Below, one piece after another: positions 7,985 to 17,498 of a stretch of 45,512 bases of DNA; the stretch's first letter is position 1, and each line of letters starts with the position of its first letter. Below the pieces are notes generated by a model that was given only the letters and a program-made list of their open reading frames with translations, searched no databases and was not told the origin of the DNA. A program made the translations under genes and the position numbers. Source of the DNA: Erysipelotrichaceae bacterium (GTDB lineage: Bacteria; Bacillota_I; Bacilli_A; Erysipelotrichales; Erysipelotrichaceae); NCBI GenBank assembly GCA_017473265.1, contig JAFULQ010000009.1, forward strand, positions 1-45,512, written 5' to 3'.

Positions 7985-9787
7985 ATGTGTGGAATGGGTG
8001 GATGGCTTGATTATCAATTGGATATGCATCAAAAGATAAATGATTTAAAAAATATGCAGAGAACTTTAGATAAACGTGGTCCTGATGATGGTGGTATTTT
8101 TGTGCAAGAACATTGTGGTTTAGTGCATTCTCGTTTGGCAATAGTGGATGTGGAAAATGGCAAACAACCGGTTAGTTATGGAAATTATACAATTGTATAT
8201 AATGGTGAATTGTATAATACAAATGAAATGAAAGCTGAATTAATGGAATTAGGTTATAGATTCAATAGTAAGACAGATACTGAAGTTGTATTATTGGCAT
8301 ATATTGCCTGGGGTGTATCGAGTTTTAAGAAGTTGAATGGAATCTATGCTTTTGCAATTTATAATGATAAAACTGAAGAACTTGTCTTAGTGCGTGATTG
8401 TTTTGGAGTTAAACCATTGTATTACTATGAATATGAACAGGGTATTGTATTTGGTTCTTTGATTAAAACCTTATTTGCGTCTACAATTGTGAAACCAATT
8501 GTTACAAAAGAGAGTTTGAAGCAGATATTTTTATTGGGTCCTGGGAAAATACCTGGTTCAGGTGTGTATAAAGATGTGAAAGAAATATTGCCTGGGCAAT
8601 ATATGGTGATAAATCCATATAAGATATATCATAATTTCTATTATCAATTAGAAGCGAAAAAGCATAATGAAACGGTAGAAGAAACGATTGAACATATTCG
8701 TAGGTTGGTGATTGATAGTATAGAAAGACAATTGCCTACTGATATTGGATATGGAACCATGTTAAGTGGTGGGTTGGATTCAAGTATTGTATCGAAAGTT
8801 GCGAGTGTGCATTGTGTAACATTGCCTACTTACTATATTCGTTATCAAGATAATGAAAAATATTTTAAACGGACTTTGTTTCAACCAAATCAAGATGAGG
8901 ATTTTGTTCATGTTATGGTAGAGGATATGGAAAGTGATTTTCATGCAATAACACTAAATGAAGAGCAATTGTTTGATAGTTTATATGAAGCAATGAAAGC
9001 AAGAGATTTGCCAGGAATGGCAGATATTGATAGTTCATTCTATTTATTTTGTAAGAATATTAGTGTATTAGAAAAAGTTGTATTATCAGGTGAATGTGCA
9101 GATGAAATCTTTGGTGGATATCCTTGGTATTATAATGAAGAATATATGTGGAAAGATACATTTCCATGGATGGATTCTATTGAATTTCGTAAACGTTTAT
9201 TAATGGATACAGTTTTAGATGATGAAGAAATGTTTGTTCAGAAATTGTATCAAGAAACGATAAATAATGTATCATATTTAGAAAGTGATGGTTATGAACA
9301 AAGAAGACATCGTGAATTGTTTTATTTAAATATCTATTGGTTTATGCAAACGTTATTGGATCGTTGTGATCGTATGAGTATGGCAAATGGACTAGAAGTG
9401 CGTGTTCCATTTTGCGATAAACGATTAGTTGAGTATTGTTATAATATTCCTGTGGAAATGAAGTTTTTGAATGGGGATGAAAAAGCTTTGCTTAAAGAAG
9501 CGATGAAAGATATATTACCTGATGAAATTGTTCATCGTAAGAAAAGTCCATATCCTAAAACATGGAGTCCTAAATATTATGAAATGTTAGTGCATCGTAT
9601 TCGTGAAGTAATGAATGAAGATGGATTGTTTACGTATTTGGTAAATAAAGAAGTTATTGAAGAAATGATAATGGATGATAAAGAGATTATGTGGTATGGT
9701 CAATTGATGCGTAAACCTCAAGTGTTAGCGTATTTATTACAAGTGGATATGTGGTTAAAGGAGTATCAAGTTATGATTGAATATTAA
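7985..9787 (+). CDS. asnB: Asparagine synthase (glutamine-hydrolysing)
   Basis: 600 residues. It makes asparagine from aspartate, ATP and glutamine. The start is set at 7985, which gives Met-Cys: Cys2 must become the N-terminal nucleophile of the class II glutaminase domain (CGMGGWLDY). The upstream in-frame ATG at 7970 would put residues before it and overlaps the ribosome binding site GGGAGG (7972-7977). The glutaminase domain covers residues 1-190 (RGPDDGG, HSRLAIVD, YNGELYN motifs). The ATP-pyrophosphatase domain follows with the P-loop LSGGLDSSIV near residue 261, then GECADEIFGGYPWY and the DRMSMANGLEVRVPFCDKRLVEY block. The length fits the AsnB family. It is followed by a terminator. 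Confidence 0.95.
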   Translation: MCGMGGWLDYQLDMHQKINDLKNMQRTLDKRGPDDGGIFVQEHCGLVHSRLAIVDVENGKQPVSYGNYTIVYNGELYNTNEMKAELMELGYRFNSKTDTEVVLLAYIAWGVSSFKKLNGIYAFAIYNDKTEELVLVRDCFGVKPLYYYEYEQGIVFGSLIKTLFASTIVKPIVTKESLKQIFLLGPGKIPGSGVYKDVKEILPGQYMVINPYKIYHNFYYQLEAKKHNETVEETIEHIRRLVIDSIERQLPTDIGYGTMLSGGLDSSIVSKVASVHCVTLPTYYIRYQDNEKYFKRTLFQPNQDEDFVHVMVEDMESDFHAITLNEEQLFDSLYEAMKARDLPGMADIDSSFYLFCKNISVLEKVVLSGECADEIFGGYPWYYNEEYMWKDTFPWMDSIEFRKRLLMDTVLDDEEMFVQKLYQETINNVSYLESDGYEQRRHRELFYLNIYWFMQTLLDRCDRMSMANGLEVRVPFCDKRLVEYCYNIPVEMKFLNGDEKALLKEAMKDILPDEIVHRKKSPYPKTWSPKYYEMLVHRIREVMNEDGLFTYLVNKEVIEEMIMDDKEIMWYGQLMRKPQVLAYLLQVDMWLKEYQVMIEY

Positions 9788-9811
9788 TTGCTAGCGATAG
9801 CAATTTTTTTG
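9786..9811 (+). terminator. Intrinsic terminator after asnB
   Basis: AATTGCTA-GCGA-TAGCAATT hairpin plus a T run; the 5' arm begins within the stop codon. Confidence 0.85.
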
Positions 9812-9880
9812 TGTGAATAGAAAAGAATAGTATTCATAATAAAAATAAGGTAAAATGTATTAGCAAGAGAGGTGAATATT

Positions 9881-11737
9881 ATGGCAGAAGTAATTGTTGT
9901 TGGTGGAGGCCATGCGGGTGTTGAAGCAGCGTTGGCTTGTGCTAGAAAAGGTCATGAAACGATTTTGTGTGCCATAAATAAAGATATGATTGCATCAATG
10001 CCTTGTAATCCAAGCATTGGTGGTCCAGCGAAAGGTATTGTTGTTAGAGAAATTGATGCCTTAGGTGGACAAATGGGAAAAACTGCGGATGAAACAGCCT
10101 TGCAGTTTAAAATGTTAAATACAACCAAAGGACCTGGAGTACAATCGTTACGTGTACAATCAGACCGAATTGAATATAGTAAGCGTATGATAGAAATTTG
10201 TGAACAACAAGAACACTTAGAGATTGTTGAAGGGATTGTGGAAGAAATAATTTCACATGATAACAAAATTGAAGGTGTACGTTTTAGTGATGGTAGAGAG
10301 ATTGCTTGTAAAGTATTAATTCTTACAACTGGAACGTATATGTCAAGTTTAGTTATGGTGTCTGATGATGTGAAAGAAAGTGGACCAGATCAACAACCAA
10401 CTACAAATAAATTAAGTGAAAGTATTCGTTCATTAGGTTTGGAAACGTTCCGTTTAAAAACAGGAACACCACCTAGAATTTTAACTTCAAGTATTGATTT
10501 TAGTAAGACAACTGAACAACCGGGCACAACTGAAAAAGTATGTTTTAGTTATGAAACAGAAACGATTAAACCATATGATGAACAAGTGATGTGTTATTTG
10601 ACATATACTGCACCAAAAACTCATGAAGTAATTCATGCGAATATCCATCGTTCAAGTATGTATAGTGGTGTTGTTAAGGGTGTTGGGCCTCGTTATTGTC
10701 CATCTATTGAAGATAAGTTAGTGCGTTTCTCTGATAAAGAAAGACATCAATTGTTCTTAGAACCAGAATCATTGAGTTTACCTACTACTTATGTACAAGG
10801 TTTCTCAACATCATTACCATATGAAGTACAAGAAGAAATGGTACATTCTTTACCAGGTTTAGAAAATGCAGTGATTGTGAAATATGCATATGCAATTGAG
10901 TATGATGCTTTAAATCCATTGCAATTATTACCATCTTTACAAGTAAAAGGTATTGAAGGATTGTTTAGTGCTGGACAAATCAATGGTACAAGTGGTTATG
11001 AAGAAGCTGCTGGTCAAGGGTTGATGGCTGGTATTAATGCGTCTTTATGGTTAGAAGGAAAAGAACCATTAATTTTAAAACGTGATGAAGCATATATTGG
11101 TGTTATGATTGATGATTTAGTAACAAAAGGTACACAAGAACCATATCGTTTATTAACATCAAGAGCAGAATATCGTTTATTATTACGTCATGATAATGCA
11201 GACCAACGTTTAACACAATATGGTTATGATGTAGGATTGATTTCTGATGCTAGATATCAAAAATATCAAGATAAGATGGAATTAATTGCGTCATTAAAAC
11301 AACAATTAAAAGAAGTACGTTTTACACCAAAGCATGATGTAAATGCCTATTTACAAGAAGTGGGCTATGAACCATTGAAAGATGGATTGAGTATCTATGA
11401 ATTATTGAAACGTCCTAAATTGGAACTGTTACGATTAATTGAAGGTACAGATATTCAAATGGATGAGGAAATGGCTCGTCAAATTGAAATTGAAGTCAAA
11501 TATGAAGGGTATATTGATAAAGCGAGAAAAGAAGCCGATCGTTTAGCGGCTATGGAACGCTTATTATTACCTAAAGATATTAATTATGATGATGTGATTC
11601 ATCTATCATTAGAAGCTAGACAAAAATTGAATAAAATTCGTCCATTGAATGTTGGACAAGCTTCTCGTATTTCTGGAGTGAATCCAGCAGATATTGCGGT
11701 TTTAGCCGTATATTTACAACAACGCCGTCAAAAGTAA
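9881..11737 (+). CDS. mnmG: tRNA uridine-5-carboxymethylaminomethyl modification enzyme MnmG (GidA)
   Basis: 618 residues. With MnmE it installs the cmnm5 group on the wobble uridine of several tRNAs, using FAD, NADH, folate-bound carbon and glycine. The FAD-binding motif VVGGGHAGVEAALACAR is at residues 6-22. Family blocks are MPCNPSIGGPAKGIVVREIDALGGQMG (partly quoted), LKTGTPPR, GPRYCPSIEDK and EGLFSAGQINGTSGYEEAAGQG. The C-terminal helical part carries YEGYIDKARKEADR and ends with RISGVNPADIAVL, used for MnmE and tRNA contacts. The ATG at 9881 is chosen because AGAGAGG sits 8 bases upstream; a GTG nine bases earlier overlaps that site. mnmE is not in this window. The next gene starts 12 bases after the stop, so the two are probably co-transcribed. 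Confidence 0.96.
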   Translation: MAEVIVVGGGHAGVEAALACARKGHETILCAINKDMIASMPCNPSIGGPAKGIVVREIDALGGQMGKTADETALQFKMLNTTKGPGVQSLRVQSDRIEYSKRMIEICEQQEHLEIVEGIVEEIISHDNKIEGVRFSDGREIACKVLILTTGTYMSSLVMVSDDVKESGPDQQPTTNKLSESIRSLGLETFRLKTGTPPRILTSSIDFSKTTEQPGTTEKVCFSYETETIKPYDEQVMCYLTYTAPKTHEVIHANIHRSSMYSGVVKGVGPRYCPSIEDKLVRFSDKERHQLFLEPESLSLPTTYVQGFSTSLPYEVQEEMVHSLPGLENAVIVKYAYAIEYDALNPLQLLPSLQVKGIEGLFSAGQINGTSGYEEAAGQGLMAGINASLWLEGKEPLILKRDEAYIGVMIDDLVTKGTQEPYRLLTSRAEYRLLLRHDNADQRLTQYGYDVGLISDARYQKYQDKMELIASLKQQLKEVRFTPKHDVNAYLQEVGYEPLKDGLSIYELLKRPKLELLRLIEGTDIQMDEEMARQIEIEVKYEGYIDKARKEADRLAAMERLLLPKDINYDDVIHLSLEARQKLNKIRPLNVGQASRISGVNPADIAVLAVYLQQRRQK

Positions 11738-11749
11738 GGAGTGATAACC

Positions 11750-12952
11750 ATGAAAAAATTGATGATTCTATTATTGGTTCTTTTGTTGAGTGGTTGTAGT
11801 AATTCTTGGGAAAGAATCTTTGTAGATATGTCATCAACACCAAAAACATATGGTGTTTGGTTATCGTATGTAGATTATGGGGATATGTTGAAAGGAAAAA
11901 GTGAAAGTGAATTTCAACAAAATGTCCAAACTATGATGGCAAATTTGGAATCATTGGGTATGAATCGTATTTATACACATGTATCTATGTTTACTGATTC
12001 TTTGTATGAATCAGAGTATTATCCAATGAGTCGTTATGTGAGTGGTAAAATTGGAAAAACGGTTGATTATGATCCTTTGGAAATCATTATTTCTGAAGCA
12101 AGCTTACGTCAAATTCAAGTGGAAGCTTGGATCAATCCATTACGTTCTTTTACAAAATCAGAAATGGAACAAGTATCCAATAAATATCCAGTTCGCCAAT
12201 GGTATGATGATAATGAATTACGTAAACAAAATTTAATGTTGGTGGATAATCGTTATTATCTAAATCCTGGTTCTCAAGATGTAAAAGAATTAGTTAATAA
12301 TTATGTAAAAGAGTTATGTACAAAGTATAACTTAGCAGGTGTACATATTGATGATTATTTCTATCCAACGGGTATGAAAGATGCCTTTGATGAAAGTACG
12401 TATGTAGCTTATACGCAAGAATATCCAGAAATCAGTGTTGCGGATTATCGTAGAGAGATGACGAATCAATTAGTTTCATCGATGTACCAAACTATTAAGG
12501 GTGTGAATCATTTGATGGTATTCTCTATTAGTCCAAGTGCTAATATTGATACCAATTATAATTCGTATTATGCGGATGTATTAAAATGGACCCAAGAAAA
12601 TGGTTATTGTGATGTCATGATTCCACAGGTATATTTTGGCTTTGAAAATGGAGCTATGCCTTTTAAAGAAGTTGTCGATCAATGGGAAGAATTGGTTGGT
12701 AATAAAGTACGATTGGTGTATGGTTTAGCAGCTTATAAAGTTGGAGAAGAAGATGCTTATGCCAAAGGTGGAAAATATGAATGGCAAGAAAATGTGGACA
12801 TCTTATCTCGACAAATCGAGTATGTACAAGATAAAGAACATTTTGGTGGTATTGCTTTGTATCGTTATTATTCCATGTTTTATCCAAAAACAGAGGTAAA
12901 ACAACAAATGAAAATAGAACTATCAAAAGTAAAAGAAGTATTAGGTGAATAG
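11750..12952 (+). CDS. Lipoprotein of the GHL10 / DUF187 glycoside-hydrolase-like family
   Basis: 400 residues. The signal peptide MKKLMILLLVLLLSGC has a lipobox with Cys16, so the protein is membrane-anchored outside the cell. The rest is a TIM-barrel hydrolase-like domain of the GHL10 type (PF02638, YngK-like). Recognisable pieces are an early 'GVWLSYVDYGD' strand, 'LGMNRIYTHVSMFTDSLYESE', 'VEAWINPLRSF', 'YLNPGSQDVKELV', the strand HIDDYFYP with its paired aspartates, and 'MIPQVYFGFENG'. Family members are predicted cell-wall or polysaccharide hydrolases; I infer cell envelope work, substrate unknown. It starts 12 bases after mnmG with AAGGAGTG as ribosome binding site and is followed by a terminator. 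Confidence 0.85.
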   Translation: MKKLMILLLVLLLSGCSNSWERIFVDMSSTPKTYGVWLSYVDYGDMLKGKSESEFQQNVQTMMANLESLGMNRIYTHVSMFTDSLYESEYYPMSRYVSGKIGKTVDYDPLEIIISEASLRQIQVEAWINPLRSFTKSEMEQVSNKYPVRQWYDDNELRKQNLMLVDNRYYLNPGSQDVKELVNNYVKELCTKYNLAGVHIDDYFYPTGMKDAFDESTYVAYTQEYPEISVADYRREMTNQLVSSMYQTIKGVNHLMVFSISPSANIDTNYNSYYADVLKWTQENGYCDVMIPQVYFGFENGAMPFKEVVDQWEELVGNKVRLVYGLAAYKVGEEDAYAKGGKYEWQENVDILSRQIEYVQDKEHFGGIALYRYYSMFYPKTEVKQQMKIELSKVKEVLGE

Positions 12953-12978
12953 ACAGGTTATAACTTGTCTATTTTTTT
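12951..12978 (+). terminator. Intrinsic terminator before tex
   Basis: A near-perfect 20-base palindrome, AGACAGGTTA-TAACTTGTCT (one G-T wobble), begins at the stop codon of the lipoprotein gene and is followed by TTTTTTT. Confidence 0.85.
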
Positions 12979-12992
12979 GTGAATGATATAAT
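12965..12992 (+). promoter_or_regulatory. Probable tex promoter overlapping the terminator
   Basis: TTGTCT (12965-12970), 16-base spacer, TATAAT (12987-12992). The -35 box lies inside the 3' arm of the terminator of the previous gene. Confidence 0.55.
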
Positions 12993-13020
12993 TAAACTCA
13001 CGGGAAAAGGAGGCAAGGTT

Positions 13021-15165
13021 ATGGAACATACAAAAGATATAGCTGAGCGTTTACATATTCAAGTATCTCAAGTAGAGAATACATTGAAATTATTAGAAGA
13101 AGGAAATACAGTTCCTTTTATTGCACGTTATCGTAAAGAGATGACAAAGGGATTGGATGAAGAACAAATTCGTACGATTCAAGAAGTGTATGAATATGAA
13201 TTAAAGTTAGAAAAACGAAAAGAAGATGTTATTCGTAATATTGAAACAAAAGGAAAATTAACAGAAGAGTTAAAAGGTCAAATTTTAGCTTGTACAAAAT
13301 TATCTGAAGTAGATGATTTATATCGTCCATATCAAGAAAAACGTAAAACAAGAGCAACGGATGCGATTGCGAAGGGTTTAGAACCATTTGCGAAGTGGAT
13401 GTTAACATTGCCTAAAGAAGGAAATGTAGAACAAGAAGCTGCTAAATATCTTAATGAACAAGTAACTTCAGTAGAAGAGGCAATTCAAGGCGCTAAGGAT
13501 ATTATTGCAGAAATTATTAGTGATGATGCGGAAGTTCGTAAGAAAGTTCGTAGTGCAATGGGTGATTATGGAACCATTAAAACGGTAGCGAAAAAGAATC
13601 ATGAAGACACTGAAAAGGTATATCAAATGTATTATGATTACCAAGAAAAAGCGAAGTATATTGCGCCACATAGAGTTATGGCGATTCAAAGAGCTGAAAA
13701 TGAAAAAGTGTTAAAAGTATCGATTGAATTTGATAAACAATATCAAGTAGAGTGGACAAAGCGTCGTTATACACGTAAGAAAGAATCTTGTGCAAATGTA
13801 TATATTTTTGAAGCGATTGAAGATGGATTGAAACGTTTGGTTTTCCCATCTGTGGAAAATGAAATTCGTAAAGAAATGTTAGATAAAGCCCATGAACAAT
13901 CGATTGATATTTTTGCATTGAATGTAGAAAAACTATTATTACAAACACCAATGAAGAATAAGATGATTCTTGGTTTAGACCCAGCCTTTAGAACTGGATG
14001 TAAATTAGCTTTAATTGATGGTACTGGTAAATTGATTGCGATTGATGTTATTTATCCACATGAACCAGTGAAGAAAGTAAAAGAAGCGAAAGAAATTGTT
14101 TTACAATACTTGCGTAAATATCCAATTGATATTATTGCGATTGGTAATGGTACAGCCTCTAGAGAATCTGAAACCTTTATTGCGAATATTATTCGTGAAA
14201 ATAATTTAGATGTAGCATATACAATGGTATCTGAAGCAGGAGCTTCTGTATACTCTGCTAGTGAACTTGCGAAACAAGAGTTCCCTGAATTAACAGTTGA
14301 AAAACGTTCGGCAGTATCCATTGCTAGACGTATTTTAGACCCATTAGCGGAATTGATTAAAATTGATCCAAAATCCATTGGTGTAGGACAATATCAACAT
14401 GATTTACCACAAGCACGTTTAACTGAACGTTTGGATTTCGTGGTATCTAAAGCAGTAAACCGTGTAGGTGTGAATGTAAATACAGCTAGTGAACAGTTGT
14501 TGTATCATATTTCTGGTTTAACAAAAGCGAGTGCTAAAGCGATTGTAAATTATCGTAATGAAAATGGTTTATTTACTGAACGTGAACAATTGAAGTCTGT
14601 TCCTCGTTTGGGTGCGAAATCTTATCAACAAGCTATTGGTTTCTTACGTATTGAAGATGGTAAGAATGCTTTAGATAGAACTTCTATCCACCCAGAAAGT
14701 TATCCATTAGCGTATCAACTTTTAAATGATAAACAAGTAGCTGTATCTGAATTAGGTAGTGATAAATGTCTACAAGCATTCTCTAATTTTGATATGGAAG
14801 CGATGGCTACTAAATACAATACAGATGTGTATACTTTAGAAGATGTCGTTAATGCATTACGCCAACCATTACGTGATTATCGTGATGAGTGTGTAGGACC
14901 TTTACTAAAGAAAGAAATTCTTACAATTGATGATTTAGTTGTTGGAATGGAATTAGAAGGTGTGGTTCGTAATGTGGTTGATTTTGGAGCATTCATTGAT
15001 ATTGGATTAAAGAATGATGCATTAGCACATATCTCTAAAATGAGTCCAACTCGTATTAAGCATCCAAGTGAAGTGGTTCAAGTTGGTGATATTCTTCCAG
15101 TATGGATTTTGAGTGTGGATCATGAAAGAGGAAAAGTACAATTAACATTAGTAGAACCTAAATAA
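13021..15165 (+). CDS. tex: Tex family RNA-binding transcription accessory protein
   Basis: 714 residues, the usual length for Tex (YdcI/YhgF). The order is an N-terminal helical Tex domain, a YqgF/RNase H-like domain (ILGLDPAFRTGCKLALID near residue 318, IAIGNGTASRESE), tandem helix-hairpin-helix motifs (VGVNVNTASEQLLYHISGL and ARLGAKSYQQAIGF-like region) and a C-terminal S1 RNA-binding domain (GMELEGVVRNVVDFGAFIDI). Tex binds RNA and nucleic acids non-specifically and influences transcription and stress survival in several bacteria; its precise role is unsettled. The ATG at 13021 has AAAAGGAGG 8 bases upstream, whereas the longer GTG frame would begin inside the promoter. It is followed by a terminator. 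Confidence 0.95.
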   Translation: MEHTKDIAERLHIQVSQVENTLKLLEEGNTVPFIARYRKEMTKGLDEEQIRTIQEVYEYELKLEKRKEDVIRNIETKGKLTEELKGQILACTKLSEVDDLYRPYQEKRKTRATDAIAKGLEPFAKWMLTLPKEGNVEQEAAKYLNEQVTSVEEAIQGAKDIIAEIISDDAEVRKKVRSAMGDYGTIKTVAKKNHEDTEKVYQMYYDYQEKAKYIAPHRVMAIQRAENEKVLKVSIEFDKQYQVEWTKRRYTRKKESCANVYIFEAIEDGLKRLVFPSVENEIRKEMLDKAHEQSIDIFALNVEKLLLQTPMKNKMILGLDPAFRTGCKLALIDGTGKLIAIDVIYPHEPVKKVKEAKEIVLQYLRKYPIDIIAIGNGTASRESETFIANIIRENNLDVAYTMVSEAGASVYSASELAKQEFPELTVEKRSAVSIARRILDPLAELIKIDPKSIGVGQYQHDLPQARLTERLDFVVSKAVNRVGVNVNTASEQLLYHISGLTKASAKAIVNYRNENGLFTEREQLKSVPRLGAKSYQQAIGFLRIEDGKNALDRTSIHPESYPLAYQLLNDKQVAVSELGSDKCLQAFSNFDMEAMATKYNTDVYTLEDVVNALRQPLRDYRDECVGPLLKKEILTIDDLVVGMELEGVVRNVVDFGAFIDIGLKNDALAHISKMSPTRIKHPSEVVQVGDILPVWILSVDHERGKVQLTLVEPK

Positions 15166-15167
15166 AA

Positions 15168-15194
15168 CTTGAGATTATTTCTCAGGTTTTTTTG
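15168..15194 (+). terminator. Intrinsic terminator after tex
   Basis: CTTGAGA/TCTCAGG hairpin (one wobble pair) followed by TTTTTTT. A TATAAT box at 15196-15201, right after it, is a likely -10 for the next gene. Confidence 0.8.
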
Positions 15195-15228
15195 TTATAA
15201 TGAAATCAACAATAAAGGAGATTTGTTT

Positions 15229-16386
15229 ATGAAACTAGCATATTCAACCATTTGTATTAATCCAAATAGACCAACTAGACAACAAGGGTTCTTATATCAA
15301 ACAAAACCTATTTATAGTTTCCATGATGATTTGCATGCGCGTATAGTCGCTTTTGAAAATGATAGTACAATTGTCTATCTGATTTCTTGTGATAACTTAG
15401 GTTTTCCAGTAACGATTCAAAATAGTTTAGAACATATTTTACAACAGAAAACGGATAAGAAAGTATATGTAACATTGTGTGCTACACATACACATTTTGG
15501 TGCTGAAACAAAGGATCATCGTTATCAAGGTGAGTTTGTGGAAAAGGTTGTATATGCTATTGAGTATTTACAATTTACAGAATATAGTGATTTAGAAATT
15601 AGTTATCAATGTGTACCTTTTGAGAAAGTAGGTACAAGTCGTATTTCAAATCATAAAGCGAATGTGTTGTTACAACTATTTACGATTAGTCAAAATAAAC
15701 AACCATTGGTACAATTGATTGTACATAATTGTCATCCAACGATTCATCATGGGGAAACTCCATATTTTACTAGTGAATATCCTGGATATGTATTACAAGA
15801 GCTTTCTAAAAAGTATCCAAATACGTATTTCTCATTCTTCCAAGGTGCTGCAGGTGATGTGTCTACACGTTTTACACGTAAGTCACAAGATTATACATCT
15901 GTTGTGGAATTGGGTAATCATATGGTGGATGAAGTTTCTCGCTTAATGGAAATTGAAAAGGAATATACACCATTTGATGATTTTGGATATGATTGTGCAT
16001 ATGTAGCGATGTCTCATGAATTCCATCCAATTGATTTATCAAATATTCCAGATAATCTTACGGAACGTGAGTTGTTCACAATTAATGAAGGTGTGATTAT
16101 GCGTGAGCGTTTATCAAAACGTTTGGAAACGTTGGATAAACAAATTAAAGTTTCTAAATTGGATTTAGGAAATAAGACAATGGTGTTTATGCCAAATGAA
16201 GCTTTCTCTAGTTATATTGATTGTGTAGATACAAAGCGTAGTGCTTTGGTGGCTTATTCTAATGGATATTCTCCATATATTACAGGTATCAATGATAACT
16301 TTATTACGTATGAAAAGTTTACGGATACAGTTACAGTAGAAGCTAAACAGGAATTAATGAAAGTGTTAGAAAAATACGGGAAATAA
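15229..16386 (+). CDS. Neutral/alkaline ceramidase N-terminal domain-like hydrolase
   Basis: 385 residues; the start has AAAGGAG 10 bases upstream. The protein has the pattern of the neutral ceramidase N-terminal (PF04734-like) metallohydrolase fold: a His-x-His pair in 'CATHTHFGAET' (about residue 85), then 'VHNCHPTIHHGE' and 'SEYPGYVLQEL', and the conserved 'FFQGAAGDVSTRF' block near residue 205. These provide likely metal ligands. Full neutral ceramidases are longer and secreted; this one has no signal peptide and only the catalytic-like domain. Many Firmicutes encode such cytosolic relatives with unknown substrates, so the ceramidase name is a family label rather than a proved activity. 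It ends in a shared bidirectional terminator. Confidence 0.75.
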   Translation: MKLAYSTICINPNRPTRQQGFLYQTKPIYSFHDDLHARIVAFENDSTIVYLISCDNLGFPVTIQNSLEHILQQKTDKKVYVTLCATHTHFGAETKDHRYQGEFVEKVVYAIEYLQFTEYSDLEISYQCVPFEKVGTSRISNHKANVLLQLFTISQNKQPLVQLIVHNCHPTIHHGETPYFTSEYPGYVLQELSKKYPNTYFSFFQGAAGDVSTRFTRKSQDYTSVVELGNHMVDEVSRLMEIEKEYTPFDDFGYDCAYVAMSHEFHPIDLSNIPDNLTERELFTINEGVIMRERLSKRLETLDKQIKVSKLDLGNKTMVFMPNEAFSSYIDCVDTKRSALVAYSNGYSPYITGINDNFITYEKFTDTVTVEAKQELMKVLEKYGK

Positions 16387-16387
16387 A

Positions 16388-16430
16388 AACCAAAGACTAT
16401 TCTAGTGATTCTAGAATAGTCTTTCTATTT
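16388..16430. terminator. Bidirectional terminator between convergent genes
   Basis: A 13- to 14-bp stem, AAAGACTATTCTAG / CTAGAATAGTCTTT (16392-16424), with a 5-base loop lies between the ceramidase-like gene and the Fic gene. T-rich stretches flank it on both sides, and it overlaps the Fic stop codon. Confidence 0.85.
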
Positions 16431-17497
16431 AGGATTGTGAATTCACTTAATGAGTATGTACGAATTCTTTGGTTTACAATATTTGGAATTGTGAATCCAT
16501 TGCTAGATAATTTGACACAACGGTTTGTGATTGTTTTATTAGTAACATTTAAACGCTTGCTTAGAGAAATTGGTGTAAATTCATAAAGATTATTTTGTAG
16601 AAGAAAAACAAGTAGTTGTTTTTCTTTAGTGTTCAAATATGATAGACTTCCAATTACATCGGATTCTTGAATTCCTTTTGAAATTTCGTATATTTTTTTT
16701 GCATATAATTCAACCATTCTTAAAAAGTAGCAAATCCATATTTCTGGATGTGGTGGATTTTCTCTTCCAAGATAATAAAGAGCAGGCAATCCCATTTGCA
16801 GTGATTGATAGTACTCATCAATGTCATATGAGAAATATTCTTCTAAAGAGCCGATTCCATTAAATCCAAAGCCATAATAATCTAAGATATATCCAGACAT
16901 AAGTCTTGCAGTTCTTCCATTTCCATCTTCAAATGGATGTATGGTAACTAATTGATAATGCACAATTGCTGCAATTATCAGTGGATGATCAGTGGTTGTA
17001 TTTACGTAATCTACAAGTTCATCTAGTAGTTGAGGGATTTCTGAATACTCTGGAGGTATATAATCAGGTCTTCCGGTAACTGAGTCATAAACTGCAAATA
17101 ATACTCCAGGAGGCATTGGCCCACGAAGACCTATTTTTTCTTTAGATGCTCCTTTTTCTACTAATGATTGTACTTCTAAAATCATTTCTTTAGAAAAGGG
17201 TTCTTTTTGTATGAGTTTATCTTCTAATAGGCTAAGGGCAAGAAAATAGTTGCGAATTTCTTGTTCTGGTTTTAAAAGGTGTCGATGATTATCCTTTTCA
17301 ATAGCTTCGTCAGATTGAGCTTCTGTAAGAGGGTTTCCTTCAATTTTGTTTGAGGCAAATGCACTTTTTTTCTTAGAATTTTTGCGCAAACGGTTTGTTT
17401 CTAGTAGAGGCAATTCGATAGTGTTTACTGAAAAACGAACTTTCTCAATAGTTAAAATACGATTTACAATTTCATTTGTCAATTTAACTTTTATCAT
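16397..17497 (-). CDS. Fic family protein with C-terminal winged helix
   Basis: 366 residues. The start at 17497 follows GGAGG by 7 bases; an upstream in-frame ATG is ignored. The Fic core motif HPFEDGNGRTAR is near residue 191, with all residues for AMP transfer from ATP to a protein hydroxyl. An N-terminal inhibitory helix motif of the S-x-x-x-E-G type, SNKIEGN, is near residue 50; its glutamate would block ATP, making this a self-inhibited class II Fic. The last 70 residues look like a winged helix-turn-helix (ISLSKRLNVTNKTITNRCVKL). Such stand-alone Fic-wHTH proteins are common in Firmicutes; targets are unknown. No FicT/antitoxin partner gene is adjacent. A promoter-proximal inverted repeat suggests autoregulation. 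Confidence 0.9.
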   Translation of the reverse strand: MIKVKLTNEIVNRILTIEKVRFSVNTIELPLLETNRLRKNSKKKSAFASNKIEGNPLTEAQSDEAIEKDNHRHLLKPEQEIRNYFLALSLLEDKLIQKEPFSKEMILEVQSLVEKGASKEKIGLRGPMPPGVLFAVYDSVTGRPDYIPPEYSEIPQLLDELVDYVNTTTDHPLIIAAIVHYQLVTIHPFEDGNGRTARLMSGYILDYYGFGFNGIGSLEEYFSYDIDEYYQSLQMGLPALYYLGRENPPHPEIWICYFLRMVELYAKKIYEISKGIQESDVIGSLSYLNTKEKQLLVFLLQNNLYEFTPISLSKRLNVTNKTITNRCVKLSSNGFTIPNIVNQRIRTYSLSEFTILNRKTILESLE

Positions 17498-17498
17498 A

